Of a stretch of DNA of 64,000 nt, positions 53,758 through 62,523 are shown piece by piece. The DNA is from JANQGG01 sp964642175 (GTDB lineage Bacteria; Bacteroidota; Chlorobiia; Chlorobiales; Chloroherpetonaceae): contig CAZXOK010000007.1 of assembly GCA_964642175.1 (NCBI GenBank), positions 1 through 64,000 of the forward strand, written 5' to 3'. Both the position numbers and the translations under genes were made by a program. Under the pieces are notes generated by a model that did no database searches, had not been told where the DNA came from, and worked only from the letters and a program-made list of their open reading frames with translations. Within the stretch, counting starts at the first letter, position 1, and every line of letters begins with the position of its first letter.

Positions 53758-55302
53758 ATGTTTGAAATACCTTCTGAATCCCAGATTCAAGAAATTATAG
53801 CCGCCTTAACTGGAGCCATTCCATCGTTCTTACCGGAAATCGCTATTGGCGTGTTGTTCCTTGTTGTCCTGATGATAGATGTTCTGGGATTGAAACAAAA
53901 CAGGATCATTTTACCGGTTGTCTCGATTGTCGGCTTTGTGATCACCATATTTCTTGTGGCCGGTCAGCATTCCCTGGTGCATGAAGAAATTTTTCTTGGC
54001 ATGTATGCGGTTGATCCGTTTGCCATCTTTTTCAAGTATCTCTCTCTGGTAAGCGGTATTTTTGCTGCTCTGATTTCTCTGGACTCAAACGAAATAACTT
54101 ACCCCGAGGGACGCTCACTTGGTGAGTATTACGCACTGATCATAGCCATGGTACTGGGCATGTTCCTTATGGCTTCTTCAACTGATCTGGTGATGATGCT
54201 GATTGCCGTTGAAATGGTCAGTATTCCGTCTTATATCTTAGCCGGTTACAATAAAACATCTGTTCGTTCGTCTGAAGCCGCGCTTAAATATGTTATCTAC
54301 GGTTCGGTCTCTACTGGCTTCATGATCTATGGATTTTCGATTTTATATGGCCTGACAGGTCAAACCAACATTTTTGAGATCCAGGCATTCCTGCAACAAA
54401 ATGATGTGGATTCTCTGACATTGATGCTCAGCATCTTGTTGATCCTGGGTGGGTTTGGCTATAAAGTTGGTTTTGTACCTTTCCACTTCTGGTCGCCGGA
54501 TGTATATGAAGGCGCACCAACACCGATTACGGCTTACTTATCGGTTGGATCCAAGGCAGCTGGTTTTGCCATTTTAATCCGGTTTTTCCGTGTAGCTATC
54601 CCGGTTGATGATTCGGTAGCTTACGAAACCGTGCTCACCCTTGACTGGGTAACCATTCTTGGCGCTACCTCAGTTGCGTCCATGGTTCTGGGGAACGTGG
54701 TTGCCATATGGCAAACCAATGTAAAACGTCTGTTGGCATACTCATCCATTGCTCATGCCGGATACATTTTGCTTGGTGTTTTGGTTGCTGATGATTTGGG
54801 CACACAAGCCACCTTGTTTTACCTGGCTGCTTACACCATCATGAATATTGGTGCTTTTTATGTGATAATTTTAATCTCCAACCAGATTGGCAGTGAAGAT
54901 GTCCAGGATTATAAAGGCCTGGGCCGCCGTATGCCTCTGGCTGCCGCCTCACTAACGATCTTTTTGGTTTCGCTGGTTGGTCTGCCACCAACTGTGGGTT
55001 TCATCGGCAAGCTGATGATCTTCTCGGCATTGCTCAACAAAGGCACTATTTTCATATGGCTGGCTCTGATTGGTGTCCTGACCAGTGTGGTATCTTTGTA
55101 TTACTACTTTAAAATCCCATTGTATATGTACTTACGGGAATCTGAGGTAGAAAAAGGAAACGAGGAATTCAATATTGGAATTCTTTCAAACAGCCTGGTT
55201 GCATTTCTGATGATCTTAACGGTGGTTTTCGGATTGTATTTTACACCACTTTCAGCTCTGGCGAAAGAATCGGTTTATATTTTGGGGGCCTTTTTACAGT
55301 AG
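53758..55302 (+). CDS. nuoN: NADH-quinone oxidoreductase subunit N
   Basis: 514 residues, antiporter-like proton-pumping subunit with about 14 helices. Signatures: AVEMVSIPSYILAGY with its Glu, FVPFHFWSPDVYEGAPTPI, VKRLLAYSSIAHAGYILLG. Last gene of the nuo operon; its stop is 13 bp from the stop of the convergent outer-membrane gene, with no obvious terminator hairpin between. Confidence 0.97.
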   Translation: MFEIPSESQIQEIIAALTGAIPSFLPEIAIGVLFLVVLMIDVLGLKQNRIILPVVSIVGFVITIFLVAGQHSLVHEEIFLGMYAVDPFAIFFKYLSLVSGIFAALISLDSNEITYPEGRSLGEYYALIIAMVLGMFLMASSTDLVMMLIAVEMVSIPSYILAGYNKTSVRSSEAALKYVIYGSVSTGFMIYGFSILYGLTGQTNIFEIQAFLQQNDVDSLTLMLSILLILGGFGYKVGFVPFHFWSPDVYEGAPTPITAYLSVGSKAAGFAILIRFFRVAIPVDDSVAYETVLTLDWVTILGATSVASMVLGNVVAIWQTNVKRLLAYSSIAHAGYILLGVLVADDLGTQATLFYLAAYTIMNIGAFYVIILISNQIGSEDVQDYKGLGRRMPLAAASLTIFLVSLVGLPPTVGFIGKLMIFSALLNKGTIFIWLALIGVLTSVVSLYYYFKIPLYMYLRESEVEKGNEEFNIGILSNSLVAFLMILTVVFGLYFTPLSALAKESVYILGAFLQ

Positions 55303-55315
55303 TTTTAAATGCTCA

Positions 55316-56014
55316 TCAGAAAAAGGTTCCGAAAAGCAACGTGATCGAGATATTTCCAAAAAAACGTCTTGGTGTATCGGTTATAATCTTAACATCCCTT
55401 GAGAAGTAATTGAATTGATAGCGGAACGTTAATCCCTGAATAGACTCCGGGTTAGTTCCAAAATAAGCACCGGCTCCGATATAACCATTTGCTCCCCAGT
55501 TTGCCTGTCCTTTACTGAATCCGCCAAAAAACCCATCTTCATACGGGGTTACATATCCCAGAGAAGGTCCTAAGCCAAATTCTATAAACGGGCGTAGAGA
55601 ACTTTCAATACTCTCTCTAAGCAGGCGTTGCTGCACGCCAAAGGTTAACGGAAAGATCAGCATAGACTCTTGCCTGTTGAGCGATATAGATTGTCCTGTA
55701 AATGGATCAAATACCTCTCTTTCATTCTCATCACCTGCTGAGGTAATGGAGAAACTTGCAAAACCGATAAGATCGGGGGAATAAAGCTTGAGATAGCTAA
55801 TGTTTGCGCTGAAGCCGGTATTGGTAATTCCAAAGCCACCCGAAATGCCACTTTTACTTTTAAAAGTAGGCCCGTATATGTCATCAAGATAAGGTTGAGT
55901 TTGATTCCTGGACGAATCTTCTGAAGGTTGTCCCTGAGCCTTGAGACTTTCTGAAATGAAGAGTGAGCTTGCTACTAAAACTAAACAGAGCGCTAACGGT
56001 TTTAAAATGGGCAT
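55316..56014 (-). CDS. Predicted outer-membrane beta-barrel protein
   Basis: 232 residues. Signal peptide (core about 5-20, cleavage near LKAQ/GQP). The mature part alternates hydrophobic/aromatic strands with Gly-rich turns (GISGGFGITNTGFSANISYL, FIEFGLGPSLGYV, GANGYIGAGAYFG, GLTFRYQFNYF) and ends with an aromatic residue (LLFGTFF), as in eight-stranded barrels of FCB bacteria. It is probably a small structural barrel; no ligand is predictable. Divergent from aclB, convergent with nuoN. Confidence 0.8.
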   Translation of the reverse strand: MPILKPLALCLVLVASSLFISESLKAQGQPSEDSSRNQTQPYLDDIYGPTFKSKSGISGGFGITNTGFSANISYLKLYSPDLIGFASFSITSAGDENEREVFDPFTGQSISLNRQESMLIFPLTFGVQQRLLRESIESSLRPFIEFGLGPSLGYVTPYEDGFFGGFSKGQANWGANGYIGAGAYFGTNPESIQGLTFRYQFNYFSRDVKIITDTPRRFFGNISITLLFGTFF

Positions 56015-56071
56015 ACTTGAAAGTTTTCATGTGTAATTTCAGGATATATACTACTTAACGCTGTTTTCTAC

Positions 56072-56079
56072 TAATTTTG
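56072..56079 (+). promoter_or_regulatory. -7-like element before aclBA
   Basis: TAATTTTG matches TAnnTTTG, 96 bp upstream of the aclB start; no clear TTTG at -33, so the assignment is tentative. Confidence 0.4.
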
Positions 56080-56175
56080 TTTCGGGTTTGTTTTCTTAAT
56101 TAGATATATAATTTTATTTTAAGCTTCCTGTTCAAATGATGATTATTTAACACTTAAAACATATAACCAAAAACT

Positions 56176-57372
56176 ATGGCTAAGATACTTGAAGGATCGG
56201 CGATGAAGTTTTTTCAGAAATGGGGTATTCCCACGCCATCCTATGTAGTGATCATGAACCCAGATAGGCTCAAACAGCTTGCCGAAGCCAACAAATGGAT
56301 GCACGAGTCCAAGTTGGTTGTTAAAGCGCATGAGGCTATTGGTGGTCGTTTTAAATTAGGGCTCGTAAAGCTTGGGTTGAATCTGGAAGAAGCAGATAAA
56401 GCTGTACGCGAAATGATCGGCAAAAAGATCGGCACTGCTGAAATCAAGCAGGTCATTATCGCTGAGCAGCTTGAGCATGATGAAGAATACTATATTTCTA
56501 TTCACTCCAATCGTTACGGATCCGAATTATTACTCAGCAAGTATGGTGGTATTGATGTTGAAGAAAACTGGGATAAAGTTCAACGGCTTGATATCGGCAT
56601 TGATGAAACACCTACCAAAGAACAACTGACCGATTTGGCACAGCGTGCTGGTTTTGAAGGTGAAATTGCAGAACGTGTAGCAAAAATTGCCGGTCGTGTG
56701 CAACTTTGCTTTGAAAACGAGGATGCTCAATCCATTGAAATCAATCCGTTGGTTATTCGTAAGAGCGATATGCGTTTTGCGGCACTTGATGCGGTTATGA
56801 ACGTGGACTGGGATGCACGTTACCGTCATGCGGATTGGGATTTCAAACCGGTTTCTGAAATCGGCCGTCCTTACTCCGAAGCTGAGCTTCAAATCATGGA
56901 TATCGATTCCAGGATTAAAGGATCAGTTAAATTTGTGGAAGTTCCAGACGGGGAAGTGGCTCTACTACCTGCTGGTGGTGGTGCATCGGTATTCTATTCT
57001 GATGCAGTAGTTGCTCGTGGCGGAACCATTGCCAACTACGCCGAATACTCTGGTGATCCACCAGACTGGGCGGTTGAAGCTTTAACTTCAACTATCTGTG
57101 CCTTGCCGAATATCAAACACATTATTGTGGGTGGTGCCATTGCAAACTTCACAGATGTTAAAGCTACCTTTACCGGTATCATTAATGGGTTCAGAGACAG
57201 TAAAGAAAAAGGGTTACTCGATGGCGTAAAAATTTGGGTACGCCGTGGCGGACCTAATGAACTGGCCGGTCTGGAAATGATGAGAAAACTCGCTGAAGAA
57301 GGCTTCGATATTCATGTCTTTGATCGTTCCATGCCATTAACCGACATCGTTGATATGGCGATGAAATCTTAG
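56176..57372 (+). CDS. aclB: ATP-citrate lyase, small subunit (AclB)
   Basis: 398 residues, the length of the Chlorobium subunit. ATP-grasp N-terminal part (LVVKAHEAIGGRFKLGLVKLG; IEINPLVI) and a C-terminal CoA/succinyl-CoA-synthetase-beta-like part (VALLPAGGGASVFYSDAVVA, YAEYSGDPPDW, RRGGPNELAGLEMM). With AclA it cleaves citrate with ATP and CoA to acetyl-CoA and oxaloacetate. Bacterial two-subunit ACL is the hallmark of one form of the reductive TCA cycle but also occurs in non-autotrophs. Own upstream promoter region, 50 bp before aclA. Confidence 0.95.
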   Translation: MAKILEGSAMKFFQKWGIPTPSYVVIMNPDRLKQLAEANKWMHESKLVVKAHEAIGGRFKLGLVKLGLNLEEADKAVREMIGKKIGTAEIKQVIIAEQLEHDEEYYISIHSNRYGSELLLSKYGGIDVEENWDKVQRLDIGIDETPTKEQLTDLAQRAGFEGEIAERVAKIAGRVQLCFENEDAQSIEINPLVIRKSDMRFAALDAVMNVDWDARYRHADWDFKPVSEIGRPYSEAELQIMDIDSRIKGSVKFVEVPDGEVALLPAGGGASVFYSDAVVARGGTIANYAEYSGDPPDWAVEALTSTICALPNIKHIIVGGAIANFTDVKATFTGIINGFRDSKEKGLLDGVKIWVRRGGPNELAGLEMMRKLAEEGFDIHVFDRSMPLTDIVDMAMKS

Positions 57373-57422
57373 ACCCATTTAGTAACGACATAAATTTTAA
57401 ACCTAAAAATTCTAATTCAACA

Positions 57423-59270
57423 GTGAGCATACTTGTAAATAAAGACTCTGGTGCAGTTATCATCGGCGGAAGGGCCGGTCTGAATGCTGCGAAACGCATG
57501 GCAGAGTTCGACTTTTTATGTAATAAACCTCTGACCGTACAAGCTTTTGTGTATCCTCCCGAACAGGGTCAGCAAAAGGAAATCTACCACGGTGCACGCA
57601 TTGAAAATATTGCTGTATATCCAAGCCTGGAACCAGCTTTAAAAGAGAATCCGAATATTGATGTTGCATTGATCTACATCGGCGCAGAACGTGCCTTTGA
57701 TGCAGCAAAACAAGCCTTAGAGGCCGACAATATTCGCCTGGTATCCATGATTACCGAAGGCGTGCCGGAACGTGATGCGAAACGCCTGGCAAAAATTGCC
57801 AATGAAAAAGGCAAAATCTTTAATGGTCCTTCATCCATTGGTATCCTTTCTGCCGGAATGTGCCGTTTAGGTGTAATCGGTGGCGAGTTCAACAACCTTA
57901 AAAAATGTTTGTTATTCCGTCCGGGTTCCTTTGGAGTTCTTACCAAATCCGGTGGTCTCTCCAACGAAACCATGTGGCTGTGTGCCCAGAATGGTGATGG
58001 TATTTCGACTACCGTAAGTATCGGTGGTGATGCCTACCCGGGTACCGACTTTGTCACTTATCTTGAAATGTTTGAAAAAGATCCCGATACCAAAGCAGTT
58101 GTCCTGGTTGGAGAAGTCGGTGGCAGCCTGGAAGAAGAAGCTGCTGAATGGCTAACCAAAGAAAAACGCCGTATTCGCCTGATTGCTGTGGTTGGCGGTA
58201 CCTGTCAGGAAGTATTACCACAGGGTATGAAATTTGGTCATGCCGGTGCTAAAGAAGGTAAAGGCAATGCCGGTTCAGCCCGCTCAAAAATGGAAAAACT
58301 AAGTGCAGCAGGTGCCTTGGTTCCAGATACATTTGGTGGTTTGAGCAAATGCATCAAGCAGGTTTATGAAGAACTGAAAGCTGAAGGTATCATTAAACCT
58401 GAACCGGAATTAGATGAATCTGTTCTGCCTGAATTGCCAAAACGCGTTCAGGAGGTCATGAAAGAAGGTGAAGTTGTGGTTGAGCCGTTGGTAACCACCA
58501 CCATTGCTGATGATCGTGGCGAAGAACCTATGTACATGGGCTATCCGGCTTCCGAGCTGTGCCGAAAAGGATATGGTATTGAGCATACCATCGGCCTGCT
58601 TTGGGGTAAAAAACTTCCTTCACCGGAAGAAGCTGAAATTATCAAACGCATTATTATGATCTCGGCAGACCACGGTCCTGCCGTCTCTGGTGCTTTTGGT
58701 GCTATTATTGGTTCCTGTGCCGGTATAGACATGCCTCAGGCGGTTTCAGCTGGTATGACCATGATCGGACCACGTTTTGGTGGTGCGGTAACCAATGCCG
58801 GTAAATACTTTAAAATGGGTGCCGAAGATTACCCGAACGATATTCCCGGCTTTTTGGGCTGGATGAAAAAAAATGTCGGTCCGGTTCCTGGTATCGGTCA
58901 CCGTATTAAAAGCCTTAAAAATCCAGACCAACGTGTAAAATACCTGGTTGATTATGTTAAAAATCACACCAATTTACATACACCTGTGCTGAACTTTGCT
59001 TTGGAAGTTGAAAAAGTAACCACTTCCAAGAAAGACAACCTGATTTTGAACGTGGATGGCACCATGGGTTGTATTCTGGTGGATCTGGGTTATCCGTCTC
59101 ATACCCTAAACGGTTTCTTTGTTTTGGCAAGAACTATCGGTATGATCGGACACTGGATTGATCAGAAAGAACAAAACTCTCGCTTGATTCGTCTTTACGA
59201 CTATCTCATTAACTACGCTGTTAAAGATGTACGCGAAGTTCCGGATCTTCCTCAGAAACAGGAAGCCTAA
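57423..59270 (+). CDS. aclA: ATP-citrate lyase, large catalytic subunit (AclA)
   Basis: 615 residues, GTG start at 57423. N-terminal succinyl-CoA-synthetase-alpha-like half with the phospho-His H273 in KFGHAGAKEGKGNAGSARSK, KSGGLSNE and GGDAYPGTDF; C-terminal citrate-synthase-like half (about 360-615) with ISADHGPAVSGAFGAIIGS, GPRFGGAVTNAGKYF, GIGHRIKS and VDGTMGCILVDLG. Catalyses the lyase step after citryl phosphate formation, working with AclB in the cytoplasm. A strong terminator follows. Order aclB-aclA is as in green sulfur bacteria. Confidence 0.96.
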   Translation: MSILVNKDSGAVIIGGRAGLNAAKRMAEFDFLCNKPLTVQAFVYPPEQGQQKEIYHGARIENIAVYPSLEPALKENPNIDVALIYIGAERAFDAAKQALEADNIRLVSMITEGVPERDAKRLAKIANEKGKIFNGPSSIGILSAGMCRLGVIGGEFNNLKKCLLFRPGSFGVLTKSGGLSNETMWLCAQNGDGISTTVSIGGDAYPGTDFVTYLEMFEKDPDTKAVVLVGEVGGSLEEEAAEWLTKEKRRIRLIAVVGGTCQEVLPQGMKFGHAGAKEGKGNAGSARSKMEKLSAAGALVPDTFGGLSKCIKQVYEELKAEGIIKPEPELDESVLPELPKRVQEVMKEGEVVVEPLVTTTIADDRGEEPMYMGYPASELCRKGYGIEHTIGLLWGKKLPSPEEAEIIKRIIMISADHGPAVSGAFGAIIGSCAGIDMPQAVSAGMTMIGPRFGGAVTNAGKYFKMGAEDYPNDIPGFLGWMKKNVGPVPGIGHRIKSLKNPDQRVKYLVDYVKNHTNLHTPVLNFALEVEKVTTSKKDNLILNVDGTMGCILVDLGYPSHTLNGFFVLARTIGMIGHWIDQKEQNSRLIRLYDYLINYAVKDVREVPDLPQKQEA

Positions 59271-59294
59271 ACTTTCACTGATCATATGTTTTTA

Positions 59295-59322
59295 AAAGCG
59301 AGCTTTCGGGCTCGCTTTTTTT
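59295..59322 (+). terminator. Rho-independent terminator after aclBA
   Basis: AAAGCGAGC/GCTCGCTTT stem (59295-59303, 59310-59318) with a six-base loop and a following run of seven T, 25 bp after the aclA stop. Confidence 0.92.
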
Positions 59323-59356
59323 ATGCTTAGTATGTGGGAAGTGATATTTTACGGGT

Positions 59357-60088
59357 ATGATAAAACTTTATTGCGGAACATCGGGCTGGTCGTATCAGGA
59401 TTGGAAAGGGAACTTTTATCCACAAAAACTCTCTCAGGCCAAGTGGTTTAACTATTACAGTCAGCAATTCAGTTCGGTTGAAGTTAATGCGACATTTTAT
59501 CGCTGGTTCGAAGAAAAAACTTACGAAAACTGGCGCATAAAAGCCCCTGAGGGCTTTAAGTATGTGATTAAACTGCCCCGGACCATTACCCATCAGAAAC
59601 TATTGAACGATATCACAGAACCTGCTCAACGCTTCGAAGGACTGGTAGAGCACCTTCAGGATAAACTGGGTATGCTTCTGATGCAGTTGCCACCTAAAAT
59701 GCCATACCTTCCCGATCGGCTGAACGACGCACTGGGAGCTTTTAAGCATCCCGAAAAGCTGGTGGTTGAGTTTCGAACCACCCGTTTTTTTACCGACGAG
59801 ATCAGTTCAATCCTTAGCCATCACGGTGCAACGTTTTGTATCGTGGATTCACCGGATATTAAACCACTGCCGGCTCTGACCTCCAAAAAAGCCTACATTC
59901 GGATGCACGGTTTTTCGGAGTGGTATAAACACCGTTACAGTCCTCAACAGCTTGAGAGTCTTGCTCAACTCTGCCAGGAGCTGGAAGAAAAAGGTGCCGA
60001 AGAAATTTATATTTTCTTTAATAACAACATAGGCGGGCATGCACCTTTTAATGCCCGATCATTTAACGAGCGTTTTCAACACAGATAA
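59357..60088 (+). CDS. DUF72 family protein (YecE-like)
   Basis: 243 residues with the family signatures YCGTSGWSYQDWKGNFYP, FSSVEVNATFYRWFEEKTYENW, FKYVIKLPRTITHQKLL, VVEFRTTRFF, YIRMHGF and the C-terminal IYIFFNNNIGGHAPFNA. DUF72 proteins adopt a TIM barrel and have no firmly established activity; they are often found next to DNA-repair genes. Here the photolyase gene starts 3 bp after its stop, supporting a shared transcript and a link to light or DNA damage. Confidence 0.9.
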   Translation: MIKLYCGTSGWSYQDWKGNFYPQKLSQAKWFNYYSQQFSSVEVNATFYRWFEEKTYENWRIKAPEGFKYVIKLPRTITHQKLLNDITEPAQRFEGLVEHLQDKLGMLLMQLPPKMPYLPDRLNDALGAFKHPEKLVVEFRTTRFFTDEISSILSHHGATFCIVDSPDIKPLPALTSKKAYIRMHGFSEWYKHRYSPQQLESLAQLCQELEEKGAEEIYIFFNNNIGGHAPFNARSFNERFQHR

Positions 60089-60091
60089 CCC

Positions 60092-61630
60092 ATGGCCAAA
60101 ACACTGCGTTTGTTGCTCGGTGATCAGCTCAACTCAAATCACAGCTGGTTTAACCATACCGATCCTGATGTGCTGTATGTATTGATGGAGATCCGGCCGG
60201 AAACCGACTACGCGCTGCATCATATTCAAAAAGTGATAGGATTTTTTTCTGCTATGCGTGCATTTGCCGGTAAGCTTAAAGACCAGGGCCATGTTGTGCA
60301 TTATGTTAAGCTGGATGATCCCGAGAACAAGCAGTCGTTTGCCGAGAATTTAATCGGATTGATCCAAACAAACCCAATCAACCGGGTTGAATACCAAATC
60401 CCAGATGAATGGCGCCTTTATAAGCTATTTCAGACATTACCACACGAACTGAATGTGCCGGTTTGCTCAGTAGAGAGTGAGCATTTTTTTATTCCATTTC
60501 AGGATATGGAAGGCTACAGGCCTCAAAAAGGAAAGCGACTGGTTATGGAAACCTTCTACAGACGCATGCGCAAAGAAACGGGTATTCTGATGGAGAACAG
60601 TAAACCCGTGGGAGAGAAGTGGAATTATGATCAGGACAACCGCAAACGCCTGCCAAAAGGCATTGAACAACAAGCACCTGCCATGTTTCAACACGATGTA
60701 AGTGATCTCTATGATATGGTTCAGAAAGCGGGTATAAAAACCATTGGAACATTGAATCCAAAAGCATTTACCTGGACGGTCTCGCGCGCTGAATCGCTTG
60801 ACATGTTGGACTTTTTCCTAAAGAATTATCTTGCTGTATTTGGCACCTATCAGGATGCTATGAAACAGGGAGGAGGCGCCTTGTTTCACTCGCGCTTATC
60901 GTTCAGCCTGAATACAAAAATGCTCTCACCAAAAGAAGTGGTTGAGGCTGCTCTTAATGCCTGGCAGGCAAGAATGGATGAGATCAGTCTTTCGCAGGTA
61001 GAAGGATTTGTTCGCCAAATTCTGGGCTGGCGGGAATACATGCGTTTGATCTACTGGAATGGCATGCCCGGGTATAAAACATCAAATTTTTTTCAACATC
61101 AGCGGTCTCTTCCGGCATTTTACTGGACGGGGGAAACCAAATTGAATTGCCTGCATCATGCCATAAATGAATCTTTGCAAACGGCTTATGCCCACCATAT
61201 TCAACGGTTGATGGTAACCGGGAATTTTGCACTCTTGTGCGGCGTGCATCCCGATGAAGTGGATCGATGGTACCTGGGCATTTATATGGATGCCATTGAA
61301 TGGGTAGAGCTTCCCAATACACGGGGCATGAGCCAGTTTGCCGATGGAGGTATGGTTGCCACCAAACCTTATGTTTCTTCGGCCAATTATATCCATAAAA
61401 TGAGCGATTATTGCTCAAATTGCCACTACAATCACAAACTGGCAACAGGCGAAAAAGCCTGTCCGTTTAACGCCTTATACTGGCGGTTTTTTATGGTGCA
61501 TCAGGAGCGACTGAAAACCAATAACAGGCTCTCGTTTGTTTATAAACTGCTGGATAAAAAAACACCGGACGAGAAAAAACGACTGATGGATCAGGCCGAA
61601 ACCTGTCTCAGGCAATTGCATCATTTGTAA
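60092..61630 (+). CDS. phrB: Iron-sulfur bacterial cryptochrome / (6-4) photolyase
   Basis: 512 residues with the FeS-BCP (PhrB/CryB) start LRLLLGDQLNSNHSWF. The [4Fe-4S] cysteines are C353 (LNCLHHA), C441, C444 (YCSNCHYNH) and C457 (KACPFNALYW); the last three keep the 3/13 spacing and all four sit three residues after Agrobacterium PhrB C350/C438/C441/C454. FAD-pocket motifs RQILGWREYMRLIYW and MVATKPYVSSANYIHKMSD are intact. It repairs (6-4) photoproducts with light using FAD, a lumazine antenna and the cluster. Co-transcribed with DUF72. Confidence 0.95.
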   Translation: MAKTLRLLLGDQLNSNHSWFNHTDPDVLYVLMEIRPETDYALHHIQKVIGFFSAMRAFAGKLKDQGHVVHYVKLDDPENKQSFAENLIGLIQTNPINRVEYQIPDEWRLYKLFQTLPHELNVPVCSVESEHFFIPFQDMEGYRPQKGKRLVMETFYRRMRKETGILMENSKPVGEKWNYDQDNRKRLPKGIEQQAPAMFQHDVSDLYDMVQKAGIKTIGTLNPKAFTWTVSRAESLDMLDFFLKNYLAVFGTYQDAMKQGGGALFHSRLSFSLNTKMLSPKEVVEAALNAWQARMDEISLSQVEGFVRQILGWREYMRLIYWNGMPGYKTSNFFQHQRSLPAFYWTGETKLNCLHHAINESLQTAYAHHIQRLMVTGNFALLCGVHPDEVDRWYLGIYMDAIEWVELPNTRGMSQFADGGMVATKPYVSSANYIHKMSDYCSNCHYNHKLATGEKACPFNALYWRFFMVHQERLKTNNRLSFVYKLLDKKTPDEKKRLMDQAETCLRQLHHL

Positions 61631-61675
61631 TTAAACGGAATCACGTTCATCAAAAAAAGAATCAGTAAAGAAGAA

Positions 61676-62479
61676 ATGAAGCGTATTGAGGTGATTGAAT
61701 TCATGGATTTTGATTGGTTTCCCAACACCTTGCGCTCAACTATGACCAAGCTGATCGTTGTTCTGCATCGGCTGGTTGGCAGTATAGATATCCTTTCATC
61801 CATTATTGGAGATATCTATAAGAAAACAGGGGAGAGGCAATTGGTCGATTTGGGCTCGGGTTCAGGCAGCAGCATGCCGGATGTGGTTGTTGAGTTAAGC
61901 AATCGATTCCCGGAAGCTGAGTTCAGGTTAACCTTAACCGATTTGTACCCCGATCCAGATTTTGTTGAAGCCTTTAACAAAACCCGACACCCAGGCGCTC
62001 TGTATAGCCGGCAGCCGTTGGATGCAACCCGGTTAGACCTGGCTCCTCCGGGGATTAAAACGCTTGTCAATACCTTTCATCATATGACACCACAGCAGGC
62101 CAGAAGCATTCTGCAATCGGCCCGGGACAGCTATCAACCCCTGGTGATCTATGAAATGACCGACAATATTGTGCCATTTTGGGGGTGGGTGTTGCTTTTG
62201 CCCGTAACAGTGCCCATTATGCTTCTGATAGCGGTTCTTCTGGTGCCATTTGTCAGACCCTTGCACTGGCAGGATATCTTTTTTACCTACATAATACCTG
62301 TGATCCCACTTTTGGTGATCTGGGACAGCCTGGTTTCGTTTTTAAGAACCTATTCATTTGATGATATCCGGGCGTTGCTTCCGGAACCTGAGGATCAATA
62401 CCAATGGAAGATTGAAAAAGTCAGGCAATTTGGCTGGTTACAACTGGGTTACGTGATCGTCGGGTGTCCAAACACCTAA
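61676..62479 (+). CDS. Methyltransferase-like protein with C-terminal membrane helices
   Basis: 267 residues. The first 150 look like a class I SAM methyltransferase: LVDLGSGSGSSMPDVVVEL (motif I), FRLTLTDLYPD (motif II), TLVNTFHHMTPQQAR and VIYEMTD. Residues about 160-225 are two or three membrane helices (FWGWVLLLPVTVPIMLLIAV, IIPVIPLLVIWDSLVSFLR), then a soluble end. Substrate unknown; membrane attachment suggests a lipid or pigment. It follows the photolyase by 45 bp. It also may be a catalytically altered family member, since downstream SAM motifs are weak. Confidence 0.72.
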   Translation: MKRIEVIEFMDFDWFPNTLRSTMTKLIVVLHRLVGSIDILSSIIGDIYKKTGERQLVDLGSGSGSSMPDVVVELSNRFPEAEFRLTLTDLYPDPDFVEAFNKTRHPGALYSRQPLDATRLDLAPPGIKTLVNTFHHMTPQQARSILQSARDSYQPLVIYEMTDNIVPFWGWVLLLPVTVPIMLLIAVLLVPFVRPLHWQDIFFTYIIPVIPLLVIWDSLVSFLRTYSFDDIRALLPEPEDQYQWKIEKVRQFGWLQLGYVIVGCPNT

Positions 62480-62523
62480 AAAAGGCCTTCATAAGCACTT
62501 TATTGCCATACAGACCGAAGAGC

